Source of the DNA: BACL21 sp038141525
Lineage (GTDB): Bacteria > Bacteroidota > Bacteroidia > Flavobacteriales > Flavobacteriaceae
Assembly: GCA_038141525.1 (NCBI GenBank)
Contig: JAYQIF010000006.1
Location: 1 to 64,000 of the forward strand
Direction: 5' to 3'
Length of the DNA stretch: 64,000 nt
Shown here: in pieces, positions 18,647 through 27,290 of the stretch
Numbering within the stretch: the first letter of the stretch is position 1
Layout of the letters: every line of letters starts with the position of its first letter
Position numbers and translations under genes: made by a program
The notes under the pieces: model-generated
Told to the model about the DNA's origin: nothing
The model's database searches: none
What the model saw: the letters and a program-made list of their open reading frames with translations, nothing else

Positions 18647-19435
18647 CTATAACTGAATACTGGACTCATGTGTCGTTACAGCGTGACCACTAATAAATAC
18701 ACGATCTCCCTGATCGAGACATTTCAGTTCACCCCTTCTTGCCGAGCACTGACGCGCCGTTAAACTTGATTTTTTTAATCGGTCAGCCCAATAAGGCGTC
18801 AAAGTACAATGTGCCGATCCAGTAACAGGGTCTTCAAGAATCGTCGCCTGAGGCGTAAAAAATCGAGAGACAAAATCATGAGATATTCCAGGAGCAGAAA
18901 TAATTACCCCGCCTGTTCCCAGATTAATTTGATCGAATACGGCGCGATCAATGGTCAACGCCTCGACGTCTTCTTGTCGGTGATAGATCAAAAGATAATC
19001 GCGTGCTTTATACACCTCAAGGGGTTGATGGCTCAAAGCTTTGGAAATGATCTCTGGCAAATCAACCGGCACCCCAGGTCGAGAGGGAAAATCAAGGACG
19101 TACTTATTCCGCTCAAAACGAACCGATAGCACCCCGCTTTTTGAATAAAACTTAACAACTGGTTCGCGATAACCCAGATGAGATTTTATGCAATGGGCGG
19201 CAGCTAGGGTGGCGTGCCCACACAGGTCAATCTCTAGATCTGGGGTAAACCATCTCAATGCAAAGCCATCTTTTTCGGGAACAAAAAAAGCAGTCTCGGC
19301 TACACCCATTTCTATGGCTATCGCCTGCATATGATCGGCCTCTAACCAACACTCTAAAGGGATCACACAGGCGGGATTGCCACCTGTGTGGTCTTCGGAA
19401 AAACCGTTAATGGTATAGCACTTCGCTCGACTCAT
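18647..19435 (-). CDS. PhzF family isomerase/epimerase-like protein
   Basis: 262 residues, two-domain PhzF/diaminopimelate-epimerase fold. It contains the family opening NGFSEDHTGGNPACVIPL, the proposed catalytic glutamate in VAETAFF, DLCGHATLAAAH, and the second-domain DPVTGSAHC with the conserved glycine-serine-alanine-histidine loop. No phenazine genes are nearby, so the name is only a family label; the substrate is unknown. It is transcribed toward the oxidoreductase gene. Confidence 0.9.
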   Translation of the reverse strand: MSRAKCYTINGFSEDHTGGNPACVIPLECWLEADHMQAIAIEMGVAETAFFVPEKDGFALRWFTPDLEIDLCGHATLAAAHCIKSHLGYREPVVKFYSKSGVLSVRFERNKYVLDFPSRPGVPVDLPEIISKALSHQPLEVYKARDYLLIYHRQEDVEALTIDRAVFDQINLGTGGVIISAPGISHDFVSRFFTPQATILEDPVTGSAHCTLTPYWADRLKKSSLTARQCSARRGELKCLDQGDRVFISGHAVTTHESSIQL

Positions 19436-19512
19436 GAGTAAAAAATATTTTTGATCATACTGAGATTAAGTCATGGACAATTAATCAAGCCAAAGTAAAT
19501 CTAAAAGCTCAA

Positions 19513-19520
19513 TATATTTG
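19513..19520 (+). promoter_or_regulatory. Candidate -7 element for SnoaL-like gene
   Basis: TATATTTG fits TAnnTTTG and would start transcription about 50 bases before the ATG at 19577. No TTG lies at the expected -33 distance. Confidence 0.35.
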
Positions 19521-19576
19521 GTGATTTATCAAATCTTTGCTTAAATTGTTGCAATTAACAATTAAAACAACCCAAC

Positions 19577-20104
19577 ATGAAACAATTAATGATTGCCTTA
19601 CTTGGGCTGGTCACCCTGATCTCTTGTCAAAACAATGACTATCGTGCAGCGTTCGAAAAAAACACCGAAACTGCCAAAGCCTATTTTAAGTTACACGAAT
19701 CTGAAGATGCCCAAGCCATGTTTGAATATTTACATCCAGATATGGAGTGGCACATGCCGGTTTACGGTACTCCTTTAGTCGGAATTGACGAGGTCAAAGC
19801 TGCCGTTCAAGGTTATCAAGACGCATTTGATGACATGTCATTTGTGGCCGATTATTGGTTACCTGGAGTAAATACAGAGACAGGGATGCCCGACGGTAGC
19901 ACCCGAGTTTACGGTACATGGAACGCCACACACAGCGAAACAGGCGTAAAAGTAGCCCTTACGGCCTACCACTCTTTTGAATTTAAAGATGGTAAAATTC
20001 ACCGAGGTGGAGATTGGTTTGATCTAGGCGGGATGATGAATTTCATCGCTCAAGAAGCCAGCGCCAATGCAAACACCGAAGATGCCGCTGCCGACCAGGA
20101 ATAA
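19577..20104 (+). CDS. SnoaL-like (NTF2-fold) lipoprotein
   Basis: 175 residues. Lipoprotein signal MKQLMIALLGLVTLISC, then an NTF2-like domain with AKAYFKLHESEDAQAMFEYL, HPDMEWHMPVYG, and the strand pattern VYGTWNATHSETGVKVAL and HSFEFKDGKIHRGGDWFDLGG. The last 20 residues are Ala/Asn/Asp-rich. It is one of several secreted SnoaL-like proteins in this window. Function is unknown; a polyketide cyclase role is not implied. Confidence 0.8.
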   Translation: MKQLMIALLGLVTLISCQNNDYRAAFEKNTETAKAYFKLHESEDAQAMFEYLHPDMEWHMPVYGTPLVGIDEVKAAVQGYQDAFDDMSFVADYWLPGVNTETGMPDGSTRVYGTWNATHSETGVKVALTAYHSFEFKDGKIHRGGDWFDLGGMMNFIAQEASANANTEDAAADQE

Positions 20105-20126
20105 AAAATTTCTCATCAGCATTCAG

Positions 20127-20153
20127 CCCCGCGATTTATGGCGGGGTTTATTA
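20127..20153 (+). terminator. Hairpin terminator between convergent genes
   Basis: CCCCGC (20127-20132) and GCGGGG (20141-20146) enclose an eight-base loop and are followed by TTTATTATT. It sits 23 bases past the SnoaL-like gene and just at the end of the convergent nitroreductase gene. Confidence 0.55.
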
Positions 20154-20885
20154 TTGGTGTCGATAAATATCCTCAAAAGGCACTCGAAAACGCTCACCGT
20201 AAACGCCCTCAGGCTTGCGGATTCCACAGCTGACAATCATATTGATTTCTGCGCCACGGGGTAATTTTAAAAGGTGTTTAACGCGCCAGGTGTCAGATCC
20301 CTCCATGGGACAGGTATCGTAGCCTATAGCGGCCATACTGATCATAAAGTTCTGAGCCGCTAACGCACAGGTTTTATGAACCACTACGCGCATATCCTTA
20401 GCCCGTACCTCTCTGTATATGGGGCGGAATAATCCAGTGACCAGCACCATGAGATACTTGAGCCATCCATAAAGACCTAAAAAATCGAAGTAAACATTCG
20501 GAATGAGCTTGCCGTAATAGGCCCTTATGACCCGTTCTCTTCTACTTTGCTCAGATTTGGGCTTATCGGGATAAAGCGTATTGATCATATCCAGATTAGC
20601 TTGAGCACGGCGGCGCCATAAGTCCTTTCTAGTAACAAATACAACGAGTTGATCCGCAGTGCGGGCAGCATTTTGATTAAAACACAACGGCGCTATGTTG
20701 TTAATCAATGCTTTATCCGTAATATGGATAAACTCCCAAAGCTGCATGTTGCTACTGTTTGGCGCCAAAGCGGCTTGTTGCAGACACTGCTTGACCTTTT
20801 CGGTATCTAAGGGATGTTCAGAATCATAGACCCGGACAGATCGACGGTAATCGATAGCTTGTGAAACTGTTTTTTCTTTGCTCAT
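20151..20885 (-). CDS. Nitroreductase-family flavoprotein
   Basis: FMN-dependent nitroreductase-fold enzyme, 244 residues from the ATG at 20885 (frames from 20897 or 20942 are possible; AAAGGA lies about 12 bases before 20885). FMN-contacting RRSVRVYD, APNSSNMQLWEF and MEGSDTW motifs are visible. The conserved glycine-rich end near VSCGIRKPEGVYGERFR fits. A hydrophobic stretch in the middle (LKYLMVLVTGLF) is unusual and might contact the membrane. Substrate unknown. Confidence 0.85.
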   Translation of the reverse strand: MSKEKTVSQAIDYRRSVRVYDSEHPLDTEKVKQCLQQAALAPNSSNMQLWEFIHITDKALINNIAPLCFNQNAARTADQLVVFVTRKDLWRRRAQANLDMINTLYPDKPKSEQSRRERVIRAYYGKLIPNVYFDFLGLYGWLKYLMVLVTGLFRPIYREVRAKDMRVVVHKTCALAAQNFMISMAAIGYDTCPMEGSDTWRVKHLLKLPRGAEINMIVSCGIRKPEGVYGERFRVPFEDIYRHQ

Positions 20886-20944
20886 AGAATTAATCATCCT
20901 TTGACAGGAGCTCAAATGCATACTTATAATGAGCTCTCTCAATA

Positions 20945-23074
20945 TTACTGCCTTTTCTCCGGTTGGATTTTGCCCTGGCTTTGGTCTGTTTCATCGCGTA
21001 AGGTCTCAGTAGTCGAGTTCATAACATTGAGTCGACTACGCGAAAGCAAACGTTTTAGGGTACGATTTTGAATCATTGAGACGCGTTCCAAAACACCATC
21101 AGTACTAAATCTCGATACAATAGCCTCTGGCATCAGCCAGTTCGGATTAGACCAAAGCTCTTGTTTTAGAAATTCTAACGCGCGCTTTTGTCTGGCTGCT
21201 GGAACACTCCGATATGGAACCGCTGCTTGTCCTTTGATAGCACGTGTTTCATAAACCCCACCGACTAAAGCGGCTACGTGATTTACATATCTAGAATAGA
21301 CACTCAGCAACTCCCCGTAGAGCTCCTCCAAATCGTCATAGGTAGCCCCTTGAGGCGTGGTCCATTGATCTAGGTTTTTGGCAACAATTTTTAAATTTTT
21401 TAATCCGTAGTCTGTCGCTTTGACCGGGTCATCTCCAATATTCTCAGTTTGGGCCATAGGATCATTCCCACGTCCGCCAAACATATAGATAGGGTCTAGA
21501 GATTTTTGGTCGACCATGGCCTTGAGTTTTTGATCTACCTGATCCATATCTGCCCCTTCAAAATAACGATAGCCCCACTCAATGGCATAGTGATCGTAGG
21601 GCCCTATTTGACGTACAAAACGAATGTTTTCATCTCCAGGCTGGGCGACATAATTATAGCGCGCATAGTCCATAATGGTGGTGGCAATACCCATCTTTTG
21701 GGTAAAATCTCCCGAACGTAATGAGTCAACAGGATAAGCAGAACTGGCCTTCATATTGTGTGGCAACCCTAGGGCATGACCCACTTCATGAGCGATGACT
21801 CGGCGCATCATCTCACCGATTTCTTCCTCTGGCGTGTCTAAAGTGCGGGCCTTTGGATTTGCCGCCCCGGTTTCCAACAGATAACGGTTTCGATAAGACC
21901 GCAAATGGTTGTGATACCAGATCACATCACTTTCGATGATTTCCCCGGAGCGCGGATCCTTAACACTAGGTCCCACTGCATTTCGAGTCGTCGACGCCAC
22001 ATAGCGCACCGTGGAGTAACGTACGTCTTCAGGGCTAAAATCTGGGTCTTCTTCAGGGGTTGGAGGGTCTTTAGCGATAATCGCATTTTTGAATCCGGCA
22101 GATTCAAAGGTCTGCTGCCAGTCTTCGATCCCCTGTTTAAAATACGGTCGCCATTTCATGGGCGTGGCCGGGTCCAAATAAAATACAATCGGTTTTACGG
22201 GCTCAACTAATTCTCCGCGATTATAAGCCGCTACATCTTTAGGCTCCAAACGCCAACGAACAGCCACACGATAATCGTCTGCCTTTAAAGCCGGAGAGGA
22301 ATAATCGATTTTTTTTAGGGTAAACCACCCCACTCTTGGATCCGCAAGGCGCATTTGCATGGGCTCTTTAGGCAATAAAACTAACGAGTGATTGACCTGA
22401 AAACTAAAAGTCCCCGCACGATTACCACGGGGAGGGTCCCCCACTTTAAAGGTGAGTGTATGCCGCACCTCTAGGTTTTCTGGGAAACTGCGACAGTGAT
22501 CCATAAACGATCGCTCTTTGTCCAGACTGCCTATTTTATATTTCTTCTTGGTGGATTCATTAATGATGTTAAAGCCAGGTGAGTCCTTAGAAAAATATTT
22601 AGACGCGTCGATTAGATATTGGGTGGGCTCGTCATTTTCTATGTCAAACACAGCCAAAATAGGCGCAAAATTATTCGCCTCAACCGACTGAGCGATGGGA
22701 TCATTTTCATCTGCATTATTCACAAAAGAGTGCTCTCGAAGTACCAATGATCCCGCTCTTTTTTCAAAACGCACTATGCGCTCGGCTGTTTTGCTCCCGG
22801 CATTGACATAGCCAGAATAATTAGCGGGTAATTGAACAAATCGCGTGACCATAAGGAGGTCTCTGCCCACGACACTATCGGGCACCGCTAACATTAATTT
22901 GTTCTTTTCGGCGCTAAAATAACTTTGTATGAACCCATTGGATTTTGGATAATCCACGGTGAGTGAATCTATAGATTTTGGCCCTGGCAAGTCAGTTGAA
23001 TCACCGTTTTGCCCCACAACAAATCCAACACTCAGTAGCATAAATACGGTAATACACAATCTCATAATTCGCAT
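20945..23074 (-). CDS. DUF5117/DUF4953-type zinc metalloprotease, shortened C-terminus
   Basis: 709 residues from the ATG at 23074, which opens the signal peptide MRIMRLCITVFMLLS. It contains the N-terminal DUF5118-type region, the DUF5117 beta-rich region, and a metzincin-like zinc motif HEVGHALGLPHNMK. The family usually runs to about 820 residues with a helical end bearing YRR and LQR-Y motifs; here it ends soon after RLNVMNS with the polar tail DETDQSQGKIQPEKRQ. This looks like C-terminal truncation or a different end, with the nitroreductase gene two bases further on. Envelope-located; substrate unknown. Confidence 0.85.
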   Translation of the reverse strand: MRIMRLCITVFMLLSVGFVVGQNGDSTDLPGPKSIDSLTVDYPKSNGFIQSYFSAEKNKLMLAVPDSVVGRDLLMVTRFVQLPANYSGYVNAGSKTAERIVRFEKRAGSLVLREHSFVNNADENDPIAQSVEANNFAPILAVFDIENDEPTQYLIDASKYFSKDSPGFNIINESTKKKYKIGSLDKERSFMDHCRSFPENLEVRHTLTFKVGDPPRGNRAGTFSFQVNHSLVLLPKEPMQMRLADPRVGWFTLKKIDYSSPALKADDYRVAVRWRLEPKDVAAYNRGELVEPVKPIVFYLDPATPMKWRPYFKQGIEDWQQTFESAGFKNAIIAKDPPTPEEDPDFSPEDVRYSTVRYVASTTRNAVGPSVKDPRSGEIIESDVIWYHNHLRSYRNRYLLETGAANPKARTLDTPEEEIGEMMRRVIAHEVGHALGLPHNMKASSAYPVDSLRSGDFTQKMGIATTIMDYARYNYVAQPGDENIRFVRQIGPYDHYAIEWGYRYFEGADMDQVDQKLKAMVDQKSLDPIYMFGGRGNDPMAQTENIGDDPVKATDYGLKNLKIVAKNLDQWTTPQGATYDDLEELYGELLSVYSRYVNHVAALVGGVYETRAIKGQAAVPYRSVPAARQKRALEFLKQELWSNPNWLMPEAIVSRFSTDGVLERVSMIQNRTLKRLLSRSRLNVMNSTTETLRDETDQSQGKIQPEKRQ

Positions 23075-23087
23075 AAATTTTTCTTTT

Positions 23088-23851
23088 TTAAGTCCATATC
23101 TCAATCGTCGCCATGAGTGAGAAACCCATGAGAATCATCACTAGTTTTGAAGGCTTGTTTTGATTGCTCTCGAACAGTTCGGCAATAATTTCTAGTGTCG
23201 CAATGTACAAAAATGTACCCGCTGCAAGCGTGTCAAAGATCGCTTCAAACATCACAGCACTCTGGCCACTTTCAACACTGCCTAAATAACTGCCCATCAA
23301 AACCCCTAGTGGGGTCATGAATGAGAAAAATACAATCCTCTTGCGCACCAAACTTGTGTCACACTTTGAACCGACCATATTTACCCCAAGGGCAAAGGCG
23401 GCAGAACCTTTGTGGGCCATTATGGCAATGAGAATCACCAAGCCAGACATAAACCCCGACTCAAGTCCTAAAGACATCCCTGCAATGATCGAGTGTATGG
23501 CCAACACCAAAAATAAAATGGTAGGGAATTGCTGTTTTTTATCCAGCACCTCTGCCGTGTTGTGACTGGAAAATCCTTTGTCAATAAACATAATGATCAC
23601 AAAACCGATCGCGGCAGTGAGCAGACCTAAAGGATAATCAATCCCCGTTTTGAGCTGATTAAAGTTATCGAGTCCGTCTGGCAGCATATGTAAAAATCCT
23701 GCCCCGAGAAACACCCCTCCAGCAAAGGCATTACCCAAATCTAGCGCGGCATTGTTTCCCGATCTAAATTTAGTGCGCAAAGCGGTAAAAATCCCCCGAT
23801 GATTCCCGCTAAAGCGATAATAACAATGGAAATTATTTTAAAAGTGAACAT
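23088..23851 (-). pseudogene. ZIP family divalent-metal transporter, frameshifted near N-terminus
   Basis: About 254 residues. The continuous part from 23780 begins LRTKFRSGNNAALDLGNAF and carries the ZIP metal-path motifs AIHSIIAGMSLGLE and MAHKGSAAFALG. The true start is probably the ATG at 23851 (MFTFKIISIVIIALAGIIGG). The two frames meet at the five-C run at 23793-23797 (G run on the minus strand), where one extra G would join IIGG to IFTALRTKF. Members import zinc, iron or manganese across the inner membrane. The stop is 14 bases upstream of the metalloprotease start, so a zinc-supply operon with that enzyme is plausible. Confidence 0.8.
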
Positions 23852-23998
23852 GGATAAAATGGTTAAGGTTCGTTGTTTTTGTCAGCTTAAAGATACGTAA
23901 ATCCAATCAGCCCTATCGAATTGCTTTCATCACTGATTATCTTTATATTTAAATGCAATCTCACAACCTGAAACATCAACATTACACAACCTGATTAA

Positions 23999-25357
23999 AT
24001 GGATAAGCGCAGTTTTCTTAAAAAAGCTTCATTGGCAGGCTTATTGCCTTTTAGTGTGCCAAACTTTATCAATGCTTCATCGGGGCACTCAACAAGTCGT
24101 AGGACCAAACACATGTCGAATGAATTGACTCAAAAATCCACTAAGCCGTATCTTAAACCTTGGTCCGGCTCAAATGAAACTTTTTGGGAAGAGGTGCGCA
24201 GCCACTATAAATTAGTTCCCGATTTTATTAACCTTGAAAGTGGCTATTACAATATTATCCCTGAACCTACGCTTGAGGGGCTCAAACAAAATATGAGTCA
24301 AGTCAATCTCAGAGGATCGCATTACATGCGCACTGAGTTGGATCAAGACCGCTATACAATCGCAAAGAGTCTTGCTGATTTTATGGGTTGCCCACAAGAA
24401 AATTTGATCATTACGCGCAATACCACGGAATCCCTAGATTTAGTTATCGCCGGGTATCCTTGGCAAAAAGGGGACCATGTGATTTATGCCATGCAAGACT
24501 ATGGGGCCATGAAAGTCATGTTTGAACAAGTCAGCAAACGCCACGAGTTGACTCAAGAGATCATTTCGGTGCCCAATCATCCCTCGAGCGATGAGGAAAT
24601 TGTTGCTCTTTATGAATCAAAAATCACCCCGCAGACGAAAATGATTATGGTCTGTCATATGATCAACATTACTGGGCAGATTTTACCGGTGCGAAAAATA
24701 TGTGACATGGCCCACAGTCACGGAGTGGAAGTATTGGTGGATGGAGCCCACTGTATCGGACATTTTGAATTTAAAATTCAAGATTTAAACTGCGATTATT
24801 ATGGCTCTAGCCTCCACAAATGGCTCGCAGCACCATTGGGCAATGGACTTTTGTATATTGACTCTAAACGCATTGCACAACTTTGGCCCTTGCTTGCCGA
24901 TTACGAAAAAGACCCCAACAATATATTGCGTTTAAACCATCTAGGCACCCACCCGGCCTACATTACTTTGGGAATTGGTGACGCCATCAATTATCTGAAT
25001 TGGATTGGCTTAAAGCGCAAAGAAGAGCGCCTGAACGCCTTGAGGTCCTATTGGATGGAAGCCCTAAAAGACACACCGGGGATGGTCATTAACACCCCTT
25101 TCGGTGCAGATCGGGCCTGTGGCATTGGCAATGTTGGCCTAATCAATATGACCCCAGCTCAAATGGCAGACCGACTTTTGAATGAGCACAGGGTTTTTAC
25201 TGTAGCCATTGACTATGCCAATGTGAAAGGTTGTCGCATTACTCCGAATGTCTTCACGACATACCAGGAATTAGATCATTTCATTAAGGGCCGTAAAAAC
25301 TTTAGCTCAAGCCTAATAAATTTTTATAACACCGCAACACTATCCAATGTCATTTAA
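23999..25357 (+). CDS. Aminotransferase class V, exported (isopenicillin-N-epimerase-like)
   Basis: PLP-dependent enzyme of 452 residues. It starts with a Tat-like leader (KRSFLKKASLAGLLPF), so it may act outside the cytoplasm. The fold-type I marks are TRNTTESLDLVIAGY, VDGAHCIGHFEF, and SSLHKWLAAPLGNGLL with the PLP lysine in HKW. It resembles the isopenicillin-N epimerase/cysteine-desulfurase-like class V group. Its end overlaps the Nramp-like gene by 11 bases, which places it at the head of the 5-oxoprolinase cluster. The substrate may be an amino acid derivative from that pathway, but this is inference. Confidence 0.85.
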   Translation: MDKRSFLKKASLAGLLPFSVPNFINASSGHSTSRRTKHMSNELTQKSTKPYLKPWSGSNETFWEEVRSHYKLVPDFINLESGYYNIIPEPTLEGLKQNMSQVNLRGSHYMRTELDQDRYTIAKSLADFMGCPQENLIITRNTTESLDLVIAGYPWQKGDHVIYAMQDYGAMKVMFEQVSKRHELTQEIISVPNHPSSDEEIVALYESKITPQTKMIMVCHMINITGQILPVRKICDMAHSHGVEVLVDGAHCIGHFEFKIQDLNCDYYGSSLHKWLAAPLGNGLLYIDSKRIAQLWPLLADYEKDPNNILRLNHLGTHPAYITLGIGDAINYLNWIGLKRKEERLNALRSYWMEALKDTPGMVINTPFGADRACGIGNVGLINMTPAQMADRLLNEHRVFTVAIDYANVKGCRITPNVFTTYQELDHFIKGRKNFSSSLINFYNTATLSNVI

Positions 25358-26576
25358 TCCATTTAAAAATATAGGTCCAGGAGTCATCATTGCTGCAGCC
25401 TTTATCGGTCCCGGTACCGTAACCCTGTGTTCGATTGCTGGGGTGTCTTTCGGATATGCCTTGTTATGGGCCGTTTTGTTGTCCACCCTTGCAACAATGG
25501 TATTACAAGAAATGGCGGCGCGTATTGGATTGATGACCCAAAAAGGTTTGGCGGAACTACTCAGGCGACAACTCGCGAATTCTATTTGGCAACAACCTGC
25601 CTTATGGCTCATTATCCTTGCCATTGTTTTGGGTAATACAGCATATCAAGCAGGCAATATCGGCGGTGGTGTGTTGGGATTAGAGGCCATTTTGGGGCCT
25701 CTGACCTTTGAGGTTTTTGGCCTTAGGGTGAATTTTGCGGCCTTGGGCTTGGGCTTGGGGGCGTTTATCGTCCTTTCACAAAACAGCGATAAACGATTAA
25801 CACAGGTTTTGACAGTACTGGTCTTATTTATGAGTCTATCTTTTGTCATCACGGCCCTAATCATTCAAAACGATATAGCGGATTTAGTGTCGGGATTAGT
25901 ACAACCCACAATACCTGACAAAAGTGTTTGGACCATTATTTGATTAATTGGTACGACCATAGTCCCGTATAATATTTTCTTGCACGCTTCGCTGGTGCGT
26001 AAAAAATGGCACAGCATTGATGAGCTACCAAAGCTGCAGCGCGATACTTATTGGACCATCGGACTGGGAGGAATAGTCTCGATGAGTATTGTTATTTGTG
26101 CTGCGGGTTCTGTTATTATGCAAATCAATAATGCTGCAGATTTAGCACAAGGACTGCGCCCCCTGTATGGCTCAATGGCGACCATACTGATGGGTGTAGG
26201 CTTGTTCGCCGCTGGCATGACCTCAGCAATCACGGCGCCACTGGCGGCGGCCTATGTAGCCTCTGGTTGCCTGGGATGGCCCACAGATTTAAACCATAAA
26301 CGGTTCAAATTAGTTTGGCGCACAGTACTGCTGGTCGGAGTGGTTTTAGCCTCCTTACAAATAAAGCCCATTATCTTGATTCAAGTGGCACAAGTCGCCA
26401 ATGGGACCTTAATTTTTATCATTGTCGCCCTAGTACTTTGGCTCATCAATCAACAAACATTAATGAAAAAAGCCACAAATACGCCACTTCAAAATATATT
26501 AGGGGTCATCGTTTTTGTCATAACTCTTGTGGTTGGTATAAAAGGGATTAGCGGCGTCTTGCAAATACTCTATTAA
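25347..26576 (+). pseudogene. Nramp-fold transporter without metal motifs, in-frame TGA
   Basis: About 409 codons with some eleven transmembrane helices. An in-frame TGA at 25941-25943 separates WTII from LIGTTIVPYN, where homologues usually carry a small residue, so one base change from GGA to TGA is likely error or mutation. The canonical Nramp metal motif DPGN is replaced by GPGT (FIGPGTVTLC), and the helix-6 MPH motif reads VPY. With those ligands gone, a metal is an unlikely substrate. It sits between an aminotransferase and pxpA, like YcsG beside YcsF in Bacillus, so uptake of 5-oxoproline or a related amide is an attractive guess. Confidence 0.75.
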
Positions 26577-27290
26577 ATGGATATCAACTGCGATTTAGGT
26601 GAAGGCATGCACAATGACGCGCAAATTATGCCGCATATCTCGCGATGTAATATTGCTTGTGGAGGACATGCGGGCGACCCCGAAATCATGCAGCGAAGTA
26701 TTGAATTAGCACTAAAGCACGGGGTGGCTATCGGTGCCCACCCTTCCTATCCCGACAAAGAAAATTTTGGCCGTCAATCGATGAGTATCGCCCCCGAGGC
26801 ACTCAAAAATACCCTTATCGACCAAATCCACGAACTGAATGAATTCGCTCACGAGCAAGGCACAAGACTCAGTCACGTGAAGCCACATGGCGCCCTTTAT
26901 CACGATCTGGCCCAAAACTCAGAATTAGGGCGACTTTTTTTGGAGGCCGTTACAGAGGTTATAGGAGCAGCCATAATAATTACCGCTCCGAACTCTGTTC
27001 TTGTTCAAGACCCACTCGGTGAAAAGCATATCCTATGGTCCGAAGGGTTTATCGACCGCAGGTATCACCAGGATTTAAGCCTTATTTCTCGGGCTAATGA
27101 ACATGCGATTATTCACGACCCTGAAGAGGCCTATAAACAATACTTAAGTCTTTGTAACGGGCAAATTACCTCTTTGGAGGGTCAAATAATCCCAATTAAG
27201 GTCAATACCAGCTGCATTCACTCCGACCATCCTAATGCTTTGATCATCGCTCAACGAATAAACCTCAATTGCAACAACCATGAGGTCTAA
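26577..27290 (+). CDS. pxpA: 5-oxoprolinase subunit PxpA (LamB/YcsF family)
   Basis: 237 residues. The family opening MDINCDLGEGMHNDAQIMP, then CNIACGGHAGDP, IGAHPSYPDKENFGR, HVKPHGALYHDLAQ and EGFIDRRYHQD are all present. With PxpB and PxpC it cleaves 5-oxoproline (pyroglutamate) to glutamate using ATP. The ATG follows the stop of the Nramp-like gene directly, and its own end overlaps the pxpB start by 11 bases, so the cluster is translated as one operon. Confidence 0.95.
   Translation: MDINCDLGEGMHNDAQIMPHISRCNIACGGHAGDPEIMQRSIELALKHGVAIGAHPSYPDKENFGRQSMSIAPEALKNTLIDQIHELNEFAHEQGTRLSHVKPHGALYHDLAQNSELGRLFLEAVTEVIGAAIIITAPNSVLVQDPLGEKHILWSEGFIDRRYHQDLSLISRANEHAIIHDPEEAYKQYLSLCNGQITSLEGQIIPIKVNTSCIHSDHPNALIIAQRINLNCNNHEV

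Noticed and set aside
18647..19435. PhzF as part of a phenazine cluster
   Set aside because: No other phenazine genes are nearby; the family is broad.
25941..25943. TGA in the Nramp-like gene read as selenocysteine
   Set aside because: The position normally holds a small residue such as Gly or Ala, no selenium-insertion stem is evident, and a one-base change from GGA explains it.
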